A stretch of 64,000 nucleotides of DNA from Acidobacteriaceae bacterium TAA 166 (GTDB lineage: Bacteria; Acidobacteriota; Terriglobia; Terriglobales; Acidobacteriaceae): contig ATWD01000001.1 of assembly GCA_000421065.1 (NCBI GenBank), positions 1,294,001 through 1,358,000 of the forward strand, in the 5' to 3' direction. The notes under the pieces are model-generated. The model saw only the letters and a program-made list of their open reading frames with translations, had not been told where the DNA came from and made no database searches. The position numbers and the translations under genes were made by a program. The number at the start of each line of letters is the position of its first letter. The first letter of the stretch is position 1. Of this stretch, positions 41,817 to 50,546 are shown in pieces.

Positions 41817-42854
41817 ATGTATTCAACCAGCAGTTCGATCAAGAGAAACCGTCTCTCCGCAGTGGTGGCGCGTACCGCGGCCGCCGCTTTCCTGAGCGTT
41901 GCGGCCAGCCTGTGCCTCATCGCGCAGACCCCGGCCGGCGCGGGAAAGGCCGTTGACCTGAAGGCGAGCCTGATGGCTCCCATCGATCTGCCGAAGCCCG
42001 ACCTGGCGAGGCCGTCGGAGCTCAGCTATAGCTCGAGCATCGGGACCGACGAGAGGGCAGCCGCCGACGCCGCTGCCCCGGGAGCGAGCGTTCTGTCCAG
42101 CGCAAGCTCCGATCTTCCTTCGGCGCCCGGCGACCAGCCGCCGCCGCGCCGCAGCTATGGCCGCCGCACCAACTACAAGGACCGCTGGCACAACACCGAT
42201 GGATCGAACAAGCTGACCTTCGAGGGTGGCGTGGGCTTCAACGTCCCCACCGGATCGAGCGGCAAGGAGCTGGGGACCAGCTTCAAGTTCCAGGTGGGCG
42301 CGGGCTACAACTTCAACAAGAAGTTCGCCGTGCTGCTGCAGTATGACTATGACAAGTTCGGCATGACCGGGGGCAATCTCGACCGCCAGTTCAGCCGGTA
42401 CAACAATCTTGGGCTCGTCGATGATACCGGCGCTCCGATTGACTTCTCCGGACTCGACGGCAACTCCCACATGTGGTCGCTTACGTTGAACCCGATGTAC
42501 ACCTACTACCAAGGAGAGAGGCTTGGGGGGTATGTCATCGGCGGCGGCGGTTTCTACCGCAAGGTCACGAACTTCACCCTGCCCCAGACGGGTTCCTATT
42601 GCGACTTCTTCGGCTTCTGCTATCAGTTCACCCAGAACCAGACCTTCGATCACTACTCGAACAACGCGGGCGGCGTGAACGGCGGCATCGGCTTTACCTA
42701 TCGCTTCTCGCGCTTCGCCTCGGAGAAGCTCTTCGGCGAAGTTCGCTATGTGTGGGTCGACAACCAGCCCAGCTCGAACTCAGTCGCAGGACTCTACCCG
42801 GAGAACAACAAGCGTACCGAATATATCCCGGTTACCTTCGGCATTCGCTGGTAG
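41817..42854 (+). CDS. Outer-membrane beta-barrel protein
   Basis: A 345-residue exported protein with a signal peptide (AAAAFLSVAASLCLIAQ, cleaved near AQTP). A Pro/Ser-rich linker reaches about residue 120. A barrel follows with alternating aromatic/polar strands (e.g. FKFQVGAGYNFNKKFAVLLQYDYD, split here by loops, and EVRYVWVD), ending in aromatic GIRW as usual for outer-membrane insertion. Specific function not recognised; a porin or structural OmpA-like barrel is likely. It lies between two terminators, so it is transcribed alone. Confidence 0.75.
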   Translation: MYSTSSSIKRNRLSAVVARTAAAAFLSVAASLCLIAQTPAGAGKAVDLKASLMAPIDLPKPDLARPSELSYSSSIGTDERAAADAAAPGASVLSSASSDLPSAPGDQPPPRRSYGRRTNYKDRWHNTDGSNKLTFEGGVGFNVPTGSSGKELGTSFKFQVGAGYNFNKKFAVLLQYDYDKFGMTGGNLDRQFSRYNNLGLVDDTGAPIDFSGLDGNSHMWSLTLNPMYTYYQGERLGGYVIGGGGFYRKVTNFTLPQTGSYCDFFGFCYQFTQNQTFDHYSNNAGGVNGGIGFTYRFSRFASEKLFGEVRYVWVDNQPSSNSVAGLYPENNKRTEYIPVTFGIRW

Positions 42855-42870
42855 TTTGTTTGGAACGCAA

Positions 42871-42900
42871 CGAGGCCCGGCGCGATGCCGGGCCTCTTCG
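42871..42900. terminator. Terminator between the barrel gene and the M24 peptidase
   Basis: Stem GAGGCCCGGC / GCCGGGCCTC with loop GCGAT, 15 bp past one stop and 20 bp before the other. It could serve both convergent genes. Confidence 0.75.
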
Positions 42901-42917
42901 TCTCTGGAGAATACGGT

Positions 42918-44288
42918 CTACTTCTTTCCCTGCACGATGGCCTCGATCTCCGGGGCCTCGTGCGGGAGCTTCTCCATCAGGTCGACCAGCTTGCCGTCCC
43001 GGTCCACGTAGAAGACGTCCTCGATGCGGACGCCGATCCCTTCCTCCGGGAGGTAGATTCCGGGCTCGATGGTGAAGACCATTCCCTTCTCGAGCGGCTT
43101 CGAATAGTCCCAGGGATCGTGCACGTCGATGCCGACCAGGTGGCCCAGGCCGTGGACCATGTACTGACCCAGCGGCTGGCCGTGCAGGTCTTTGCCGTGC
43201 GCGTTGACGTAGTCGAAGGCGACCTGATCGAGCGAATTAGGCCGCTTGTGCTCGGGGTCGTTGATGGTCGACCTGCCCGCGACGAAGGCCGCAGCCGCCG
43301 CGCGCTGCGCTCCCAGCACGAGGTCGTAGATCTCGCGCTGACGCGGCGTGAAGCGGCCCCCGACCGGCATGGTGCGGGTGATGTCGGAGGCGTACATGCT
43401 GTACTCGCCCGCCTCGTCGATCACGACGGTCTCGCCCGCCTTCATGGTGTGCGCGTTCTCGCTGTAGTGCAGCGTGGTGGAGTTCAGGCCTGAGCCCACG
43501 ATGGGCGGATAGCTCGCCCGCTCGCATCCCTCCTGCATCATCTTCGCCAGCTCGACGCCGGCGACGGTGCGCTCGCGGACGCCGGGCTTGATGGCGTGCA
43601 TGCCCGCGATCTGCGCGGCGATGGAGGCGTCGGAGGCGTTGCGGATGAGCTCGATCTCGGCGGGGGACTTGATGGCGCGCAGCTGCATGATGGGCTGGGA
43701 GACGTCACCCGCGGGTTCGATCTCGGGACCGCCCAGCGTGGCCGCGGTGAAGTTGAGCAGCGCCGATGCCTTGGGTGAGTTCTTCTCGACCCAGGCGTTG
43801 CGCAGCCGCATGCGGTCGGACTGCGCCAGCCGGTTGAGCACGGCAGGCAACTCGGTCAGGGGAAGGACTTCTTCAAAGCCGGTCTCGGCTGCCGCGCCTG
43901 CAGTCGCGGCGTCGAGCTTTACGCCGGTGTATTTTTCCATACGTAGATTGCGCGAGGGGAGAAAGAGAATCTCGCGATAGGGCTGCGCGGCGCGGCCTCC
44001 GAGAGCTGTACCGGGGGTCTCGGGCTGGGCATCGGCCGGTGGGATTACAACCATCGCCGCGCCGGGCTCATTCCATCCTGTCAGGTAGTAGAAGTCTTCA
44101 TCCTGACGGTAGTCCTGGTACTCGAGCGAGGGCTCGTCGTTGGCGAAGAGGATCGCCACGCCTCCGTGCATCTTCGCAGCGAGCGCGACTCGGCGCTGAT
44201 GGTACTCGGGCTTGGGGACGGAGTCGAGGGCGTGACATGCGCTGCCGAGACTCAACAGAGCCGCCAGTAATTTAATCGTTGTCTTCAA
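42918..44288 (-). CDS. Secreted Xaa-Pro aminopeptidase (M24)
   Basis: A 456-residue exported metallopeptidase of the PepP type, removing the N-terminal residue before proline. A signal peptide (LAALLSLGSACHA) precedes the N-terminal AMP_N-like domain (FYYLTGWNEPGAAMVV). Metal ligands occur in order: Asp in VVIDEAGEY, Asp in ASDITRTMP, His in VHGLGHLVGIDVHD, Glu in TIEPGIY and Glu in RIEDVFY. Spacing between the two Asp ligands matches E. coli PepP. Substrate peptides are probably periplasmic. The start is supported by the signal peptide. A repeat lies upstream. Confidence 0.9.
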   Translation of the reverse strand: MKTTIKLLAALLSLGSACHALDSVPKPEYHQRRVALAAKMHGGVAILFANDEPSLEYQDYRQDEDFYYLTGWNEPGAAMVVIPPADAQPETPGTALGGRAAQPYREILFLPSRNLRMEKYTGVKLDAATAGAAAETGFEEVLPLTELPAVLNRLAQSDRMRLRNAWVEKNSPKASALLNFTAATLGGPEIEPAGDVSQPIMQLRAIKSPAEIELIRNASDASIAAQIAGMHAIKPGVRERTVAGVELAKMMQEGCERASYPPIVGSGLNSTTLHYSENAHTMKAGETVVIDEAGEYSMYASDITRTMPVGGRFTPRQREIYDLVLGAQRAAAAAFVAGRSTINDPEHKRPNSLDQVAFDYVNAHGKDLHGQPLGQYMVHGLGHLVGIDVHDPWDYSKPLEKGMVFTIEPGIYLPEEGIGVRIEDVFYVDRDGKLVDLMEKLPHEAPEIEAIVQGKK

Positions 44289-44326
44289 AAGGATGCTCCT
44301 CGGTTTATCAAGCTATTCAAGACTAA

Positions 44327-44492
44327 GGCCTGCCGGCCGAGCCCACTGCGCGTGGGGCGGTCACTTCGTGACGCGTGTACCGGCTTCGCCCAGGGCCTCC
44401 CGTTGGTCGGCGCAAACATTCTCACAAGCGACCAACGGGAGCCGCGACTCGAAGGGGATATACACGTCACGAAGTGACTGGCCGGCAGGCCT
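44327..44492. repeat. Family A repeat, full copy (A-18)
   Basis: GGCCTGCCGGCCGAGCCC to GACTGGCCGGCAGGCC. Has TCACTTCGTGACGCGTG / CACGTCACGAAGTGA and the CCTCCCGTTGGTCGG / CGACCAACGGGAG centre. The outer right arm is short. It lies upstream of the M24 gene and downstream of the GT2 stop. Confidence 0.9.
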
Positions 44493-44505
44493 TAGTCTCT
44501 ATTCT

Positions 44506-46146
44506 CTAGATTCCCATCGGGTACGGCTTCTCGTGGAACTCCTGCCCAGCGTTGCCGAAGCGCTCGAAGCGTCCCTGCAGAAGACTCAGCAGGCCGGTGT
44601 ACCAATAGCCGAAGACGAAGAGCACCAGGAAGGGCACGGTGAAGTAGTTCTCGGTGGTGAAGGCATACCAGACGGTGAAGGCGAAGTAGCATCCGACGGC
44701 CAGCTCGATCCAGGGGATGATGCCGAGGCGCTTGCGATACTTCTTGGCCTGACTCTTCTCGCCTTTCTTGTTCACGCGGTACTTAGGGGTGCGGGCGAAT
44801 GCGCTCTGCATGCCGAACAGAGCTTCCATCACGGCCTTCGTATTGGTGATGGTGAGGCCCACGCCGAGCGCCATCAGGAAGGGCAGATAGAGCAAGGTGC
44901 GGCCCCAGCTCTTCGGGTAGAGCTCCTTCTGCGAGACCAGGTAGAAGCTCGAGACCGACATCGTGCTCGCCATGAAGAGCGGAAGATCGATCAGCACCAT
45001 CTGCAGAACCCCCTGCCAACTGCGGATGATCATCGCCGGCATCAGCAGAACGCTGAGCACAATCATCAGAGGATAGCTGAGGTTCGCGGTCAGGTGATAC
45101 CAGGCCTCGAGCTTGGTGTGCCACGGTGCATCGCTCTTCATCACCCGCGGCAGAATCTTTTTGCCGGTCTGGATCAGGCCCTTGGCCCAGCGCGCCTGCT
45201 GGGTCTTGAAGGCGGTCATCTCGATGGGGAGTTCGGCCGGGCACTCGACGTCCTGCAGGTACTTGAACTTCCACCCCGCCATCTGGGCGCGATAGCTCAG
45301 GTCGGTGTCTTCGGTGAGGGTGTCGTGCTGCCATCCGCCGGCGCTCGAGATGGTCTCGCGCCTCCACATGCCCGCGGTGCCGTTGAAGTTGAAGAAGACT
45401 CCGGCACGCGAGCGGCCTCCATGCTCGAGCACGAAGTGGCCGTCGAGCATGATGGCCTCCACCTGCGTGAGGAAGCTATAGTCGCGGTTGAGGTGCGTCC
45501 ATCGCGTCTGCACCATGCCGATGCCGGGCTCGGCGAAGTGATGGATCACCTGCATCACCCACTCGCGCGGAGGAACGAAGTCCGCGTCGAAGATCGCTAC
45601 AAATTCACCGCGCGCCACATTCAACCCGGCATCGAGCGCGCCCGCCTTGTAGCCGTGCCGGTTGGTGCGATGGATGTAGACGATGGGCTGGGGGTCCATC
45701 CCGGCGAAGCCGGTCGCGTAGCGAGAGACGATCTGTTGCGCCACCTCGGTGGTCTCGTCGGTGGAGTCGTCGAGCACCTGAATCTCGAAGCGGTCGCGCG
45801 GATAGTTCAACCGGCAGCAGGCGTCGATCAGTCGGTCGATGACGAACTGCTCGTTGAAGATGGGAAGCTGAATGGTGACGAAGGGAAGCTCTCCCTCAGT
45901 CCAGCGCGCGGGCGGCTGGTCCCACTTCGCAGCGTTCTTGCGATTCTTGTAGTACAGCCACACCAGCTGATAGCGATGAATGCCGTAGAACGCCAGGATG
46001 AGCATCACGATGAAGTACGGCACCAGCATCACGGTGTCGAAGGCGTTCCAGCGATAGAGTCCCCGGAAGGTCTGGTCGAGGACGTGACGGCGCATGTAGT
46101 GGCTGAAGCCGTTCGGGGCCAGCAGCAGCTCCAGCGCCGACGTCAT
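44506..46146 (-). CDS. Processive GT2 glycosyltransferase (cellulose-synthase-like)
   Basis: A 546-residue inner-membrane glycosyltransferase. One N-terminal transmembrane helix, a GT2 domain, and three or four C-terminal helices. The D,D,D,QxxRW set is complete: QLPIFNEQFVIDRLID with LDDST, the DxD site IFDADFVPP, LTEDTDL (TED) and KTQQARW (QxxRW). This layout is that of processive polysaccharide synthases such as cellulose or mannan synthases. The product is not deducible, and no BcsB or PilZ partner is nearby. The start at 46146 gives a typical N-terminus. Confidence 0.87.
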   Translation of the reverse strand: MTSALELLLAPNGFSHYMRRHVLDQTFRGLYRWNAFDTVMLVPYFIVMLILAFYGIHRYQLVWLYYKNRKNAAKWDQPPARWTEGELPFVTIQLPIFNEQFVIDRLIDACCRLNYPRDRFEIQVLDDSTDETTEVAQQIVSRYATGFAGMDPQPIVYIHRTNRHGYKAGALDAGLNVARGEFVAIFDADFVPPREWVMQVIHHFAEPGIGMVQTRWTHLNRDYSFLTQVEAIMLDGHFVLEHGGRSRAGVFFNFNGTAGMWRRETISSAGGWQHDTLTEDTDLSYRAQMAGWKFKYLQDVECPAELPIEMTAFKTQQARWAKGLIQTGKKILPRVMKSDAPWHTKLEAWYHLTANLSYPLMIVLSVLLMPAMIIRSWQGVLQMVLIDLPLFMASTMSVSSFYLVSQKELYPKSWGRTLLYLPFLMALGVGLTITNTKAVMEALFGMQSAFARTPKYRVNKKGEKSQAKKYRKRLGIIPWIELAVGCYFAFTVWYAFTTENYFTVPFLVLFVFGYWYTGLLSLLQGRFERFGNAGQEFHEKPYPMGI

Positions 46147-46291
46147 CGATGAGAGAGACAGGAACAGAATGCAAACTCCAGAGGCACAAATCTATCGAAC
46201 CTGATTCTACGTGACCGGGCTTGAGAGGGGTCCGGTTCCCTCCAAAATAAAGATCGCCGAAAATCGCTGTCCAGACCTTGCCGCGACAGGA

Positions 46292-46669
46292 TTAGAGATA
46301 GTTGGAGAGTTCGATCAGGTTTCCGTCCGGGTCGCGAAGATAGACCGAGAGAATCGTTCCTTGCGCCCCGGTTCGCTCCACCGGTCCCAGCTCGGGGGAG
46401 ATGCCTCTGGCCTGAAGTTCTGCAATCACCTCATTCAGCGGCGTTCGGACGATCAGGCAGAGGTCCGCGGAACCCGGCGTCGGTCTTCGAGCATAGGGCT
46501 TGAACTCCGCACCTGCCTGGTGGAGATTGAACTTCTGCGTGCCGAACTTCAAGGCTGCGCGGCCCTCGAAGCGCACGATCTCCATGCCCAGCACGCTCGA
46601 GTAGAAGTCGCAGGTGGCCTCGAGATCGGCAACCGTGAGTACGAGATGATCAAGGCGATCGACGACCAT
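46292..46669 (-). CDS. VOC-family (glyoxalase-like) protein
   Basis: A 125-residue vicinal-oxygen-chelate protein: RLDHLVLTVADLEATCDFYS opens the first beta-alpha-beta module, with later YLRDPDGNLIELSNYL closing the second. The metal-binding His and Glu are in the usual places. Members include glyoxalase, dioxygenases and resistance proteins, so activity is unresolved. The start lies 5 bp after mqnC's stop, suggesting co-translation, yet a role in menaquinone synthesis is not established. Confidence 0.8.
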   Translation of the reverse strand: MVVDRLDHLVLTVADLEATCDFYSSVLGMEIVRFEGRAALKFGTQKFNLHQAGAEFKPYARRPTPGSADLCLIVRTPLNEVIAELQARGISPELGPVERTGAQGTILSVYLRDPDGNLIELSNYL

Positions 46670-46674
46670 AGCGA

Positions 46675-47721
46675 TCAGTTGAGGAACATGGTGCGATAGA
46701 GCGTATCCCGCTGCACGGGCTTGAAGCCGGCGTCGCGGATCACGCGCCGTAGCTCCTCTTCGGTGGTGCAGTTCGAGGTTCCGGCGGCCTTGACCACGTT
46801 CTCCTCGAGCATCACCGAGCCGACGTCGTTGCCGCCGAAGCGCAGCCCCATCTGCAGCACCTTCAGGCCCTGCGTCACCCAGCTCGACTGTACGTTCTCG
46901 ATGTTGTCGAGGACCATGCGGCTGATGGCGAGTGTCTTCAGGTACTCGACCGAGGTGGCCTCGTCCCATCCGCGTCCGCCGAGCGCGGTGTTGTTGGGCT
47001 GAAAGCTCCAGGGGATGAAGGCGGTGAAGCCTCCGGTCTCCTCCTGCAGGCGCCGGACGACCTCGAAGTGGTTCACGCGCTGCTCGATGGTCTCGCCCAC
47101 GCCGAACATCATGGTCGCGGTGGTGCGCATGCCCAGCTCGTGCGCGGTGCGATGCACCGAGACCCAGTCCTCGGTCTTGCACTTCAGCCGGGCGATGCGG
47201 TGGCGGACCTCGTCATCGAGGATCTCGGCGCCGCCGCCGGGGATCGACTGCAGACCGGCGTCGCGCAGACGCAGGATGGTGTCGCGCAGGCTGAGTTCGG
47301 AGTACTCGGCGATGGCGAGGATCTCGCTGGCGGAGAGGCAGTGCAGCCAGATGGAGGGGAAGCGCTCGCGGATGCCGGTGAAGAGGCGCTCGAACCAGTC
47401 GATCTTGAGATCGGGATGCAGGCCGCCCTGCATGAGCACGCCGGTGCCGCCCATCTCGACGGTCTCGGCGATCTTCTGGTAGATCGTCTCGAAGTCGAGG
47501 ATGTAGCCTTCGGAGGCCATCTTTCCCTTGAGCGGGCGATAGAAGGCGCAGAAGGTGCAGTACTCGGTGCAGAAGTTGGTGTAGTTGATGTTGCGGTCGA
47601 TGATGTAGCTGACCACGCCCTCGGGATGAAGACGGCGGCGGATCGCGTCGGCTTCCATGCCGATGCCGATCAGGTCGTCGCTCCTGAAGCAGTCGAGCGC
47701 TTGTTCGCGGCTGATTCCCAT
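46675..47721 (-). CDS. mqnC: Cyclic dehypoxanthine futalosine synthase
   Basis: MqnC is a radical SAM enzyme cyclising dehypoxanthine futalosine in the futalosine pathway to menaquinone. The 348-residue protein has CTEYCTFC at 51-58 (Cys51, Cys55, Cys58), preceded by NINYTNF. The family segments GGTGVLMQGGLHPDL, PGGGAEILDDEVR and PWSFQPNNTALGG are all present. It is clearly MqnC rather than MqnE because of the N-terminus SREQALDCF and the PGGGAEIL motif. Other pathway genes are not in this window. Upstream on the same strand are the coiled-coil/VKOR/methyltransferase genes. Confidence 0.93.
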   Translation of the reverse strand: MGISREQALDCFRSDDLIGIGMEADAIRRRLHPEGVVSYIIDRNINYTNFCTEYCTFCAFYRPLKGKMASEGYILDFETIYQKIAETVEMGGTGVLMQGGLHPDLKIDWFERLFTGIRERFPSIWLHCLSASEILAIAEYSELSLRDTILRLRDAGLQSIPGGGAEILDDEVRHRIARLKCKTEDWVSVHRTAHELGMRTTATMMFGVGETIEQRVNHFEVVRRLQEETGGFTAFIPWSFQPNNTALGGRGWDEATSVEYLKTLAISRMVLDNIENVQSSWVTQGLKVLQMGLRFGGNDVGSVMLEENVVKAAGTSNCTTEEELRRVIRDAGFKPVQRDTLYRTMFLN

Positions 47722-47740
47722 GCGGATATTCTACGCTTGA

Positions 47741-47758
47741 GCGCTGCCGCGCGGGCCC
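47741..47758. repeat. Family A end fragment (A-19)
   Basis: GCGCTGCCGCGCGGGCCC only, between mqnC and the upstream gene. Confidence 0.6.
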
Positions 47759-47764
47759 TGTCGA

Positions 47765-48142
47765 TTACTTGCGCAGCAGAAGCCCGAGGACGATCAGCAG
47801 AAGCACCAGGCCGCCGCTGCAACCCAGCTTGATCCAGAGATTGAAGGAGGCGACCTTCTGCTCGAGCTCCATGATGCGGCGCTCGGAGCGCTCGATCGTC
47901 TCGCGCGCGCTGCGCAGGTCCGCAGCAAGGAGCAAGATCTGCGCGCCCTGCTCCTGCAGCTGCCGGTGAAGCGTCGAGTGAGCCTTCGCTACCTGGCCGA
48001 GGTCGGCATGGACTCCTTCCGCCATCGCGGTCAGCACCGCCTCATTGTTCGTCTTCGACGAAAGGTAGCGGTCGGCGACAGGCAACAGCCGCGACACATG
48101 CGGCAACAGTTCCACCAGCTGCATCAGCACTCTTGGCCACAT
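47765..48142 (-). CDS. Coiled-coil protein with C-terminal membrane anchor
   Basis: A 125-residue protein. After a hydrophobic start (MWPRVLMQLVELLPHVSRLLP), residues 45-95 form a probable coiled coil (GQVAKAHSTLHRQLQEQGAQ and DLRSARETIERSERRIMELE). A C-terminal hydrophobic helix follows (GGLVLLLIVLGLLL). A GAAGAGAG ribosome site is 4 bases before the ATG at 48142. It lies 26 bp past the VKOR stop. A tail-anchored scaffold role is possible; the family is not recognised. Confidence 0.6.
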   Translation of the reverse strand: MWPRVLMQLVELLPHVSRLLPVADRYLSSKTNNEAVLTAMAEGVHADLGQVAKAHSTLHRQLQEQGAQILLLAADLRSARETIERSERRIMELEQKVASFNLWIKLGCSGGLVLLLIVLGLLLRK

Positions 48143-48168
48143 CGCTCTCTTCGCCTCGACCCTTCCCG

Positions 48169-48627
48169 TTATCGTTCCCAGGCTCTTTGCGCCTGTATGG
48201 ATCGGATGGCCAGCATCAGCCCCGTGACCACCAGAAGCACCGTCAAAATTCCCTGCGACCATAAGCAGTAGATGCACCATTTCTCGAGGACGTAGGCCTC
48301 GAGGTAGCTCAGAAAGCAGGCGCCGAGGAATCCCCCGAAGGCAGCCTGAAAGGCGAGCCAGCGCCATCCGGCCAGGGCGAAGCCACCGATCAGGACGTAG
48401 CCGACGATTCCGATGGCGGCGATGGGAATGTGATGGCCGCCGGTGGGTGGCTCGTCGAAGGTGCGGGCAGGAAAGACGGCGAAGCGGCTGTGATTGACGG
48501 CGCCGCAGTCGAACTTTTCCGTCACAGCACAGGGAGGAGCCTGGGAGGGGTCCATATAGTGCACATGCAGCGCCATCGCCGAGACGACGATGCCTGCAAC
48601 TGCGAGCAAAGCCACGAGATACTTCAT
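48169..48627 (-). CDS. Vitamin K epoxide reductase (VKOR)-family disulfide oxidoreductase
   Basis: A 152-residue, four-helix membrane protein; bacterial VKOR reoxidises DsbA-like thioredoxins by passing electrons to quinone. Cys33 and Cys41 match the spacing of the VKOR shuttle pair; Ser47 (NHSRF) follows, and the quinone-site pair is KWCIYC (Cys118, Cys121). All residues needed for activity are present. The start overlaps the DNA methyltransferase stop by 4 bases. No DsbA-like partner is adjacent. A TlpA-like protein is 3.4 kb away and might be unrelated. It would use menaquinone made through the MqnC pathway nearby. Confidence 0.88.
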   Translation of the reverse strand: MKYLVALLAVAGIVVSAMALHVHYMDPSQAPPCAVTEKFDCGAVNHSRFAVFPARTFDEPPTGGHHIPIAAIGIVGYVLIGGFALAGWRWLAFQAAFGGFLGACFLSYLEAYVLEKWCIYCLWSQGILTVLLVVTGLMLAIRSIQAQRAWER

Positions 48628-49574
48628 GGAACGATTCTAACTGTCCCCACTGCCGGGAGTTTGTCGGGGTTCGGATCGGGCGCGGTCTGGTCGGGGAGCG
48701 CATCGCCGGGCTGGGTAGCGTCGAGATAGCTCGCCAGCCGCCGCTCCATGATCCGGATGGCCTCGGGGTTCTCGTCGATCAGCACGAACCTGCGTCCGTT
48801 GCGGGCCGCGGCCTCGCCTGTGGTTCCGCTGCCGGCGAAGAAGTCGAGCACCTGCTCGCCGGGGCGGCTGTGGACCTTAACGATGCGCTCGAGGACTCCG
48901 AGGGGCTTCTGGGTGGCGTATCCGGTTTTCTCCCTGCCGGTGGGCGAGACGATGGTGTGCCACCAGACGTCGGTGGGGGACTTGCCGCGCGCGGCCTTCT
49001 CGGCTCCCACCAGGCCTGGGGCCATGTAGGGGATGCGGTCGCACTCATCGAGATTGAAGGTGTACTGCGCGGGATCTTTCGTGTACCAGAGGATGTTGTC
49101 GTGCTTGGCTGGCCAGCGGCGCCTGGAGCGGGCTCCATAGTCGTAGGCCCAGATGATCTCGTTCTGGAAGCACTCGCGGCCGGGCACTGTGCCGCCGGCG
49201 CTGAAGATCTCATCGAGCATCACCTTGCAGTAGTGGACCTCGCGGTAGTCGATGTGGAAGAAGAGCGAGCCGGTGGGCGAGAGCACGCGGTAGGCCTGCT
49301 CCATGCGCGGACGGAGGAAGCCGAGGAAGTCGTCGAACTGGTCGTGATAGCCGGAGTCGGGCTTGGCTTCTTCGGGGGCTATCCGCTCGGTGCGGTAGCG
49401 GTGGCCTCCGAAGCCGGTCCGGTCGCCGGCCTCGTCGCGAATGGTGCGCAGGCGGGGGCGGGTCTGGCGGCGGCCGGTGTTGAAAGGGGGATCGACGTAG
49501 ATCAGCTCTACCGAATCGCTCTCCATCTGCCGCAGCGCTTCGAGATTGTCGCCCAGCAGAATGCGGTTGCCCAT
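48624..49574 (-). CDS. Orphan beta-class DNA methyltransferase
   Basis: A 316-residue site-specific amino-methyltransferase. Motif IV is DPPF (residues 28-31) near the N-terminus and motif I is LDFFAGSGTTG near the C-terminus (about 245), the order of the beta class. Between them lies a variable target-recognition region (about 60-225), with a second conserved stretch GYATQKPLGVLERIVK. The DPPF form suits N6-adenine or N4-cytosine methylation. No restriction endonuclease or specificity gene accompanies it, so it is probably solitary and regulatory. It heads a minus-strand run with VKOR and the coiled-coil gene by 4-base overlap. Recognition sequence unknown. Confidence 0.88.
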   Translation of the reverse strand: MGNRILLGDNLEALRQMESDSVELIYVDPPFNTGRRQTRPRLRTIRDEAGDRTGFGGHRYRTERIAPEEAKPDSGYHDQFDDFLGFLRPRMEQAYRVLSPTGSLFFHIDYREVHYCKVMLDEIFSAGGTVPGRECFQNEIIWAYDYGARSRRRWPAKHDNILWYTKDPAQYTFNLDECDRIPYMAPGLVGAEKAARGKSPTDVWWHTIVSPTGREKTGYATQKPLGVLERIVKVHSRPGEQVLDFFAGSGTTGEAAARNGRRFVLIDENPEAIRIMERRLASYLDATQPGDALPDQTAPDPNPDKLPAVGTVRIVP

Positions 49575-49605
49575 CCCCTAACATTAACTCAAGCGGGAAG
49601 AGCCT

Positions 49606-49644
49606 GCGCTGCCGCGCGAGCCCACTGCGCTCGGCCGGCAGGCC
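49606..49644. repeat. Family A repeat, minimal copy (A-20)
   Basis: GCGCTGCCGCGCGAGCCC, ACTGCGCTCGGCCGGCAGGC: ends joined directly. In the divergent region between the methyltransferase and the PP2C gene. Confidence 0.75.
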
Positions 49645-49736
49645 ATTCTCCTTCCTGGATTCCCGCCCTCGGTCCAACTTGCCCTTTGTCTTCGGCATCC
49701 GTCCGTGTATCGTTTGTTGCGGACCGATTATTTTTC

Positions 49737-50546
49737 ATGGAACCCAGGGACCCCATCTTCGCCATGCTATCGGACCGCGGCCGCGTTCGCCGGGGCAACG
49801 AGGACAGCTGTGGAGCCGTCGCGCAGGCGGGCGTCTTCGTGGTCTGCGACGGCATGGGGGGAGCCGCTGGCGGCGAGGTCGCCAGCCATCTGGCCGCCGA
49901 GACCTTCCTGGCTCACCTGACCCATAGCGCTGTTCCGAACGGCGCTGGCCCGATGCCCGCCGCAGCCCGCATCCAGGCCGCAATCGAGGCTGCCAACCGC
50001 GCCATCTTCCAGCAGGCGCGGCGAACTCCTCAGCTCTCCGGCATGGGAACTACGCTGGTGGGCCTGCTGCACGATCACCCGCAGAACGACGAGCCGGGCA
50101 CGTCCACGCTGTGGCTGGTCCACGTCGGCGACAGCCGCTGCTATCTCTGGCACGAGAGCCGCCTCAAGCGCCTGACCGACGACCATTCGCTGGTGGAGGA
50201 GCAGGTTCGCGCCGGCCAGATCACCCCGGCCCAGGCGACGGAGTCGCCGATGCGCAACCTGATCACCCGCGCGGTCGGCTCGCACTCGAGCGTGAAGCCG
50301 GAGATTCAGGCCCGCGTTCCCCGTCCCGAGGAGATCTATCTGCTGGCGTCCGATGGCCTGACCAACGAGCTTTCTGAGAGCGAGATCGCCGGGGCTCTTG
50401 CGAAAGTTCCTTCTCATCCCACGCAGGCGGATCTTTATGCGGCCTGCCGCAGACTGGTCGAGACGGCGAATCAAAAGGGCGGAAACGACAACATCACCGT
50501 GCTTCTGGTCGCGCCTGTTATCGCTGGTTTGGAGCAGCAGAAGTGA
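49737..50546 (+). CDS. PP2C-type Ser/Thr protein phosphatase
   Basis: A 269-residue soluble phosphatase. Motifs in order: [11 protein letters not shown] (first metal-binding Glu/Asp region), [13 protein letters not shown] (metal Asp and Gly pair), [21 protein letters not shown] and [11 protein letters not shown] with the metal Asp. All four ligands are conserved, so it is active. It dephosphorylates Ser/Thr kinase targets; no Hanks kinase is in the window. The start at 49737 is chosen by motif position, since the first motif begins 13 residues in. The next gene overlaps by 4 bases. Confidence 0.92.
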   Translation: MEPRDPIFAMLSDRGRVRRGNEDSCGAVAQAGVFVVCDGMGGAAGGEVASHLAAETFLAHLTHSAVPNGAGPMPAAARIQAAIEAANRAIFQQARRTPQLSGMGTTLVGLLHDHPQNDEPGTSTLWLVHVGDSRCYLWHESRLKRLTDDHSLVEEQVRAGQITPAQATESPMRNLITRAVGSHSSVKPEIQARVPRPEEIYLLASDGLTNELSESEIAGALAKVPSHPTQADLYAACRRLVETANQKGGNDNITVLLVAPVIAGLEQQK

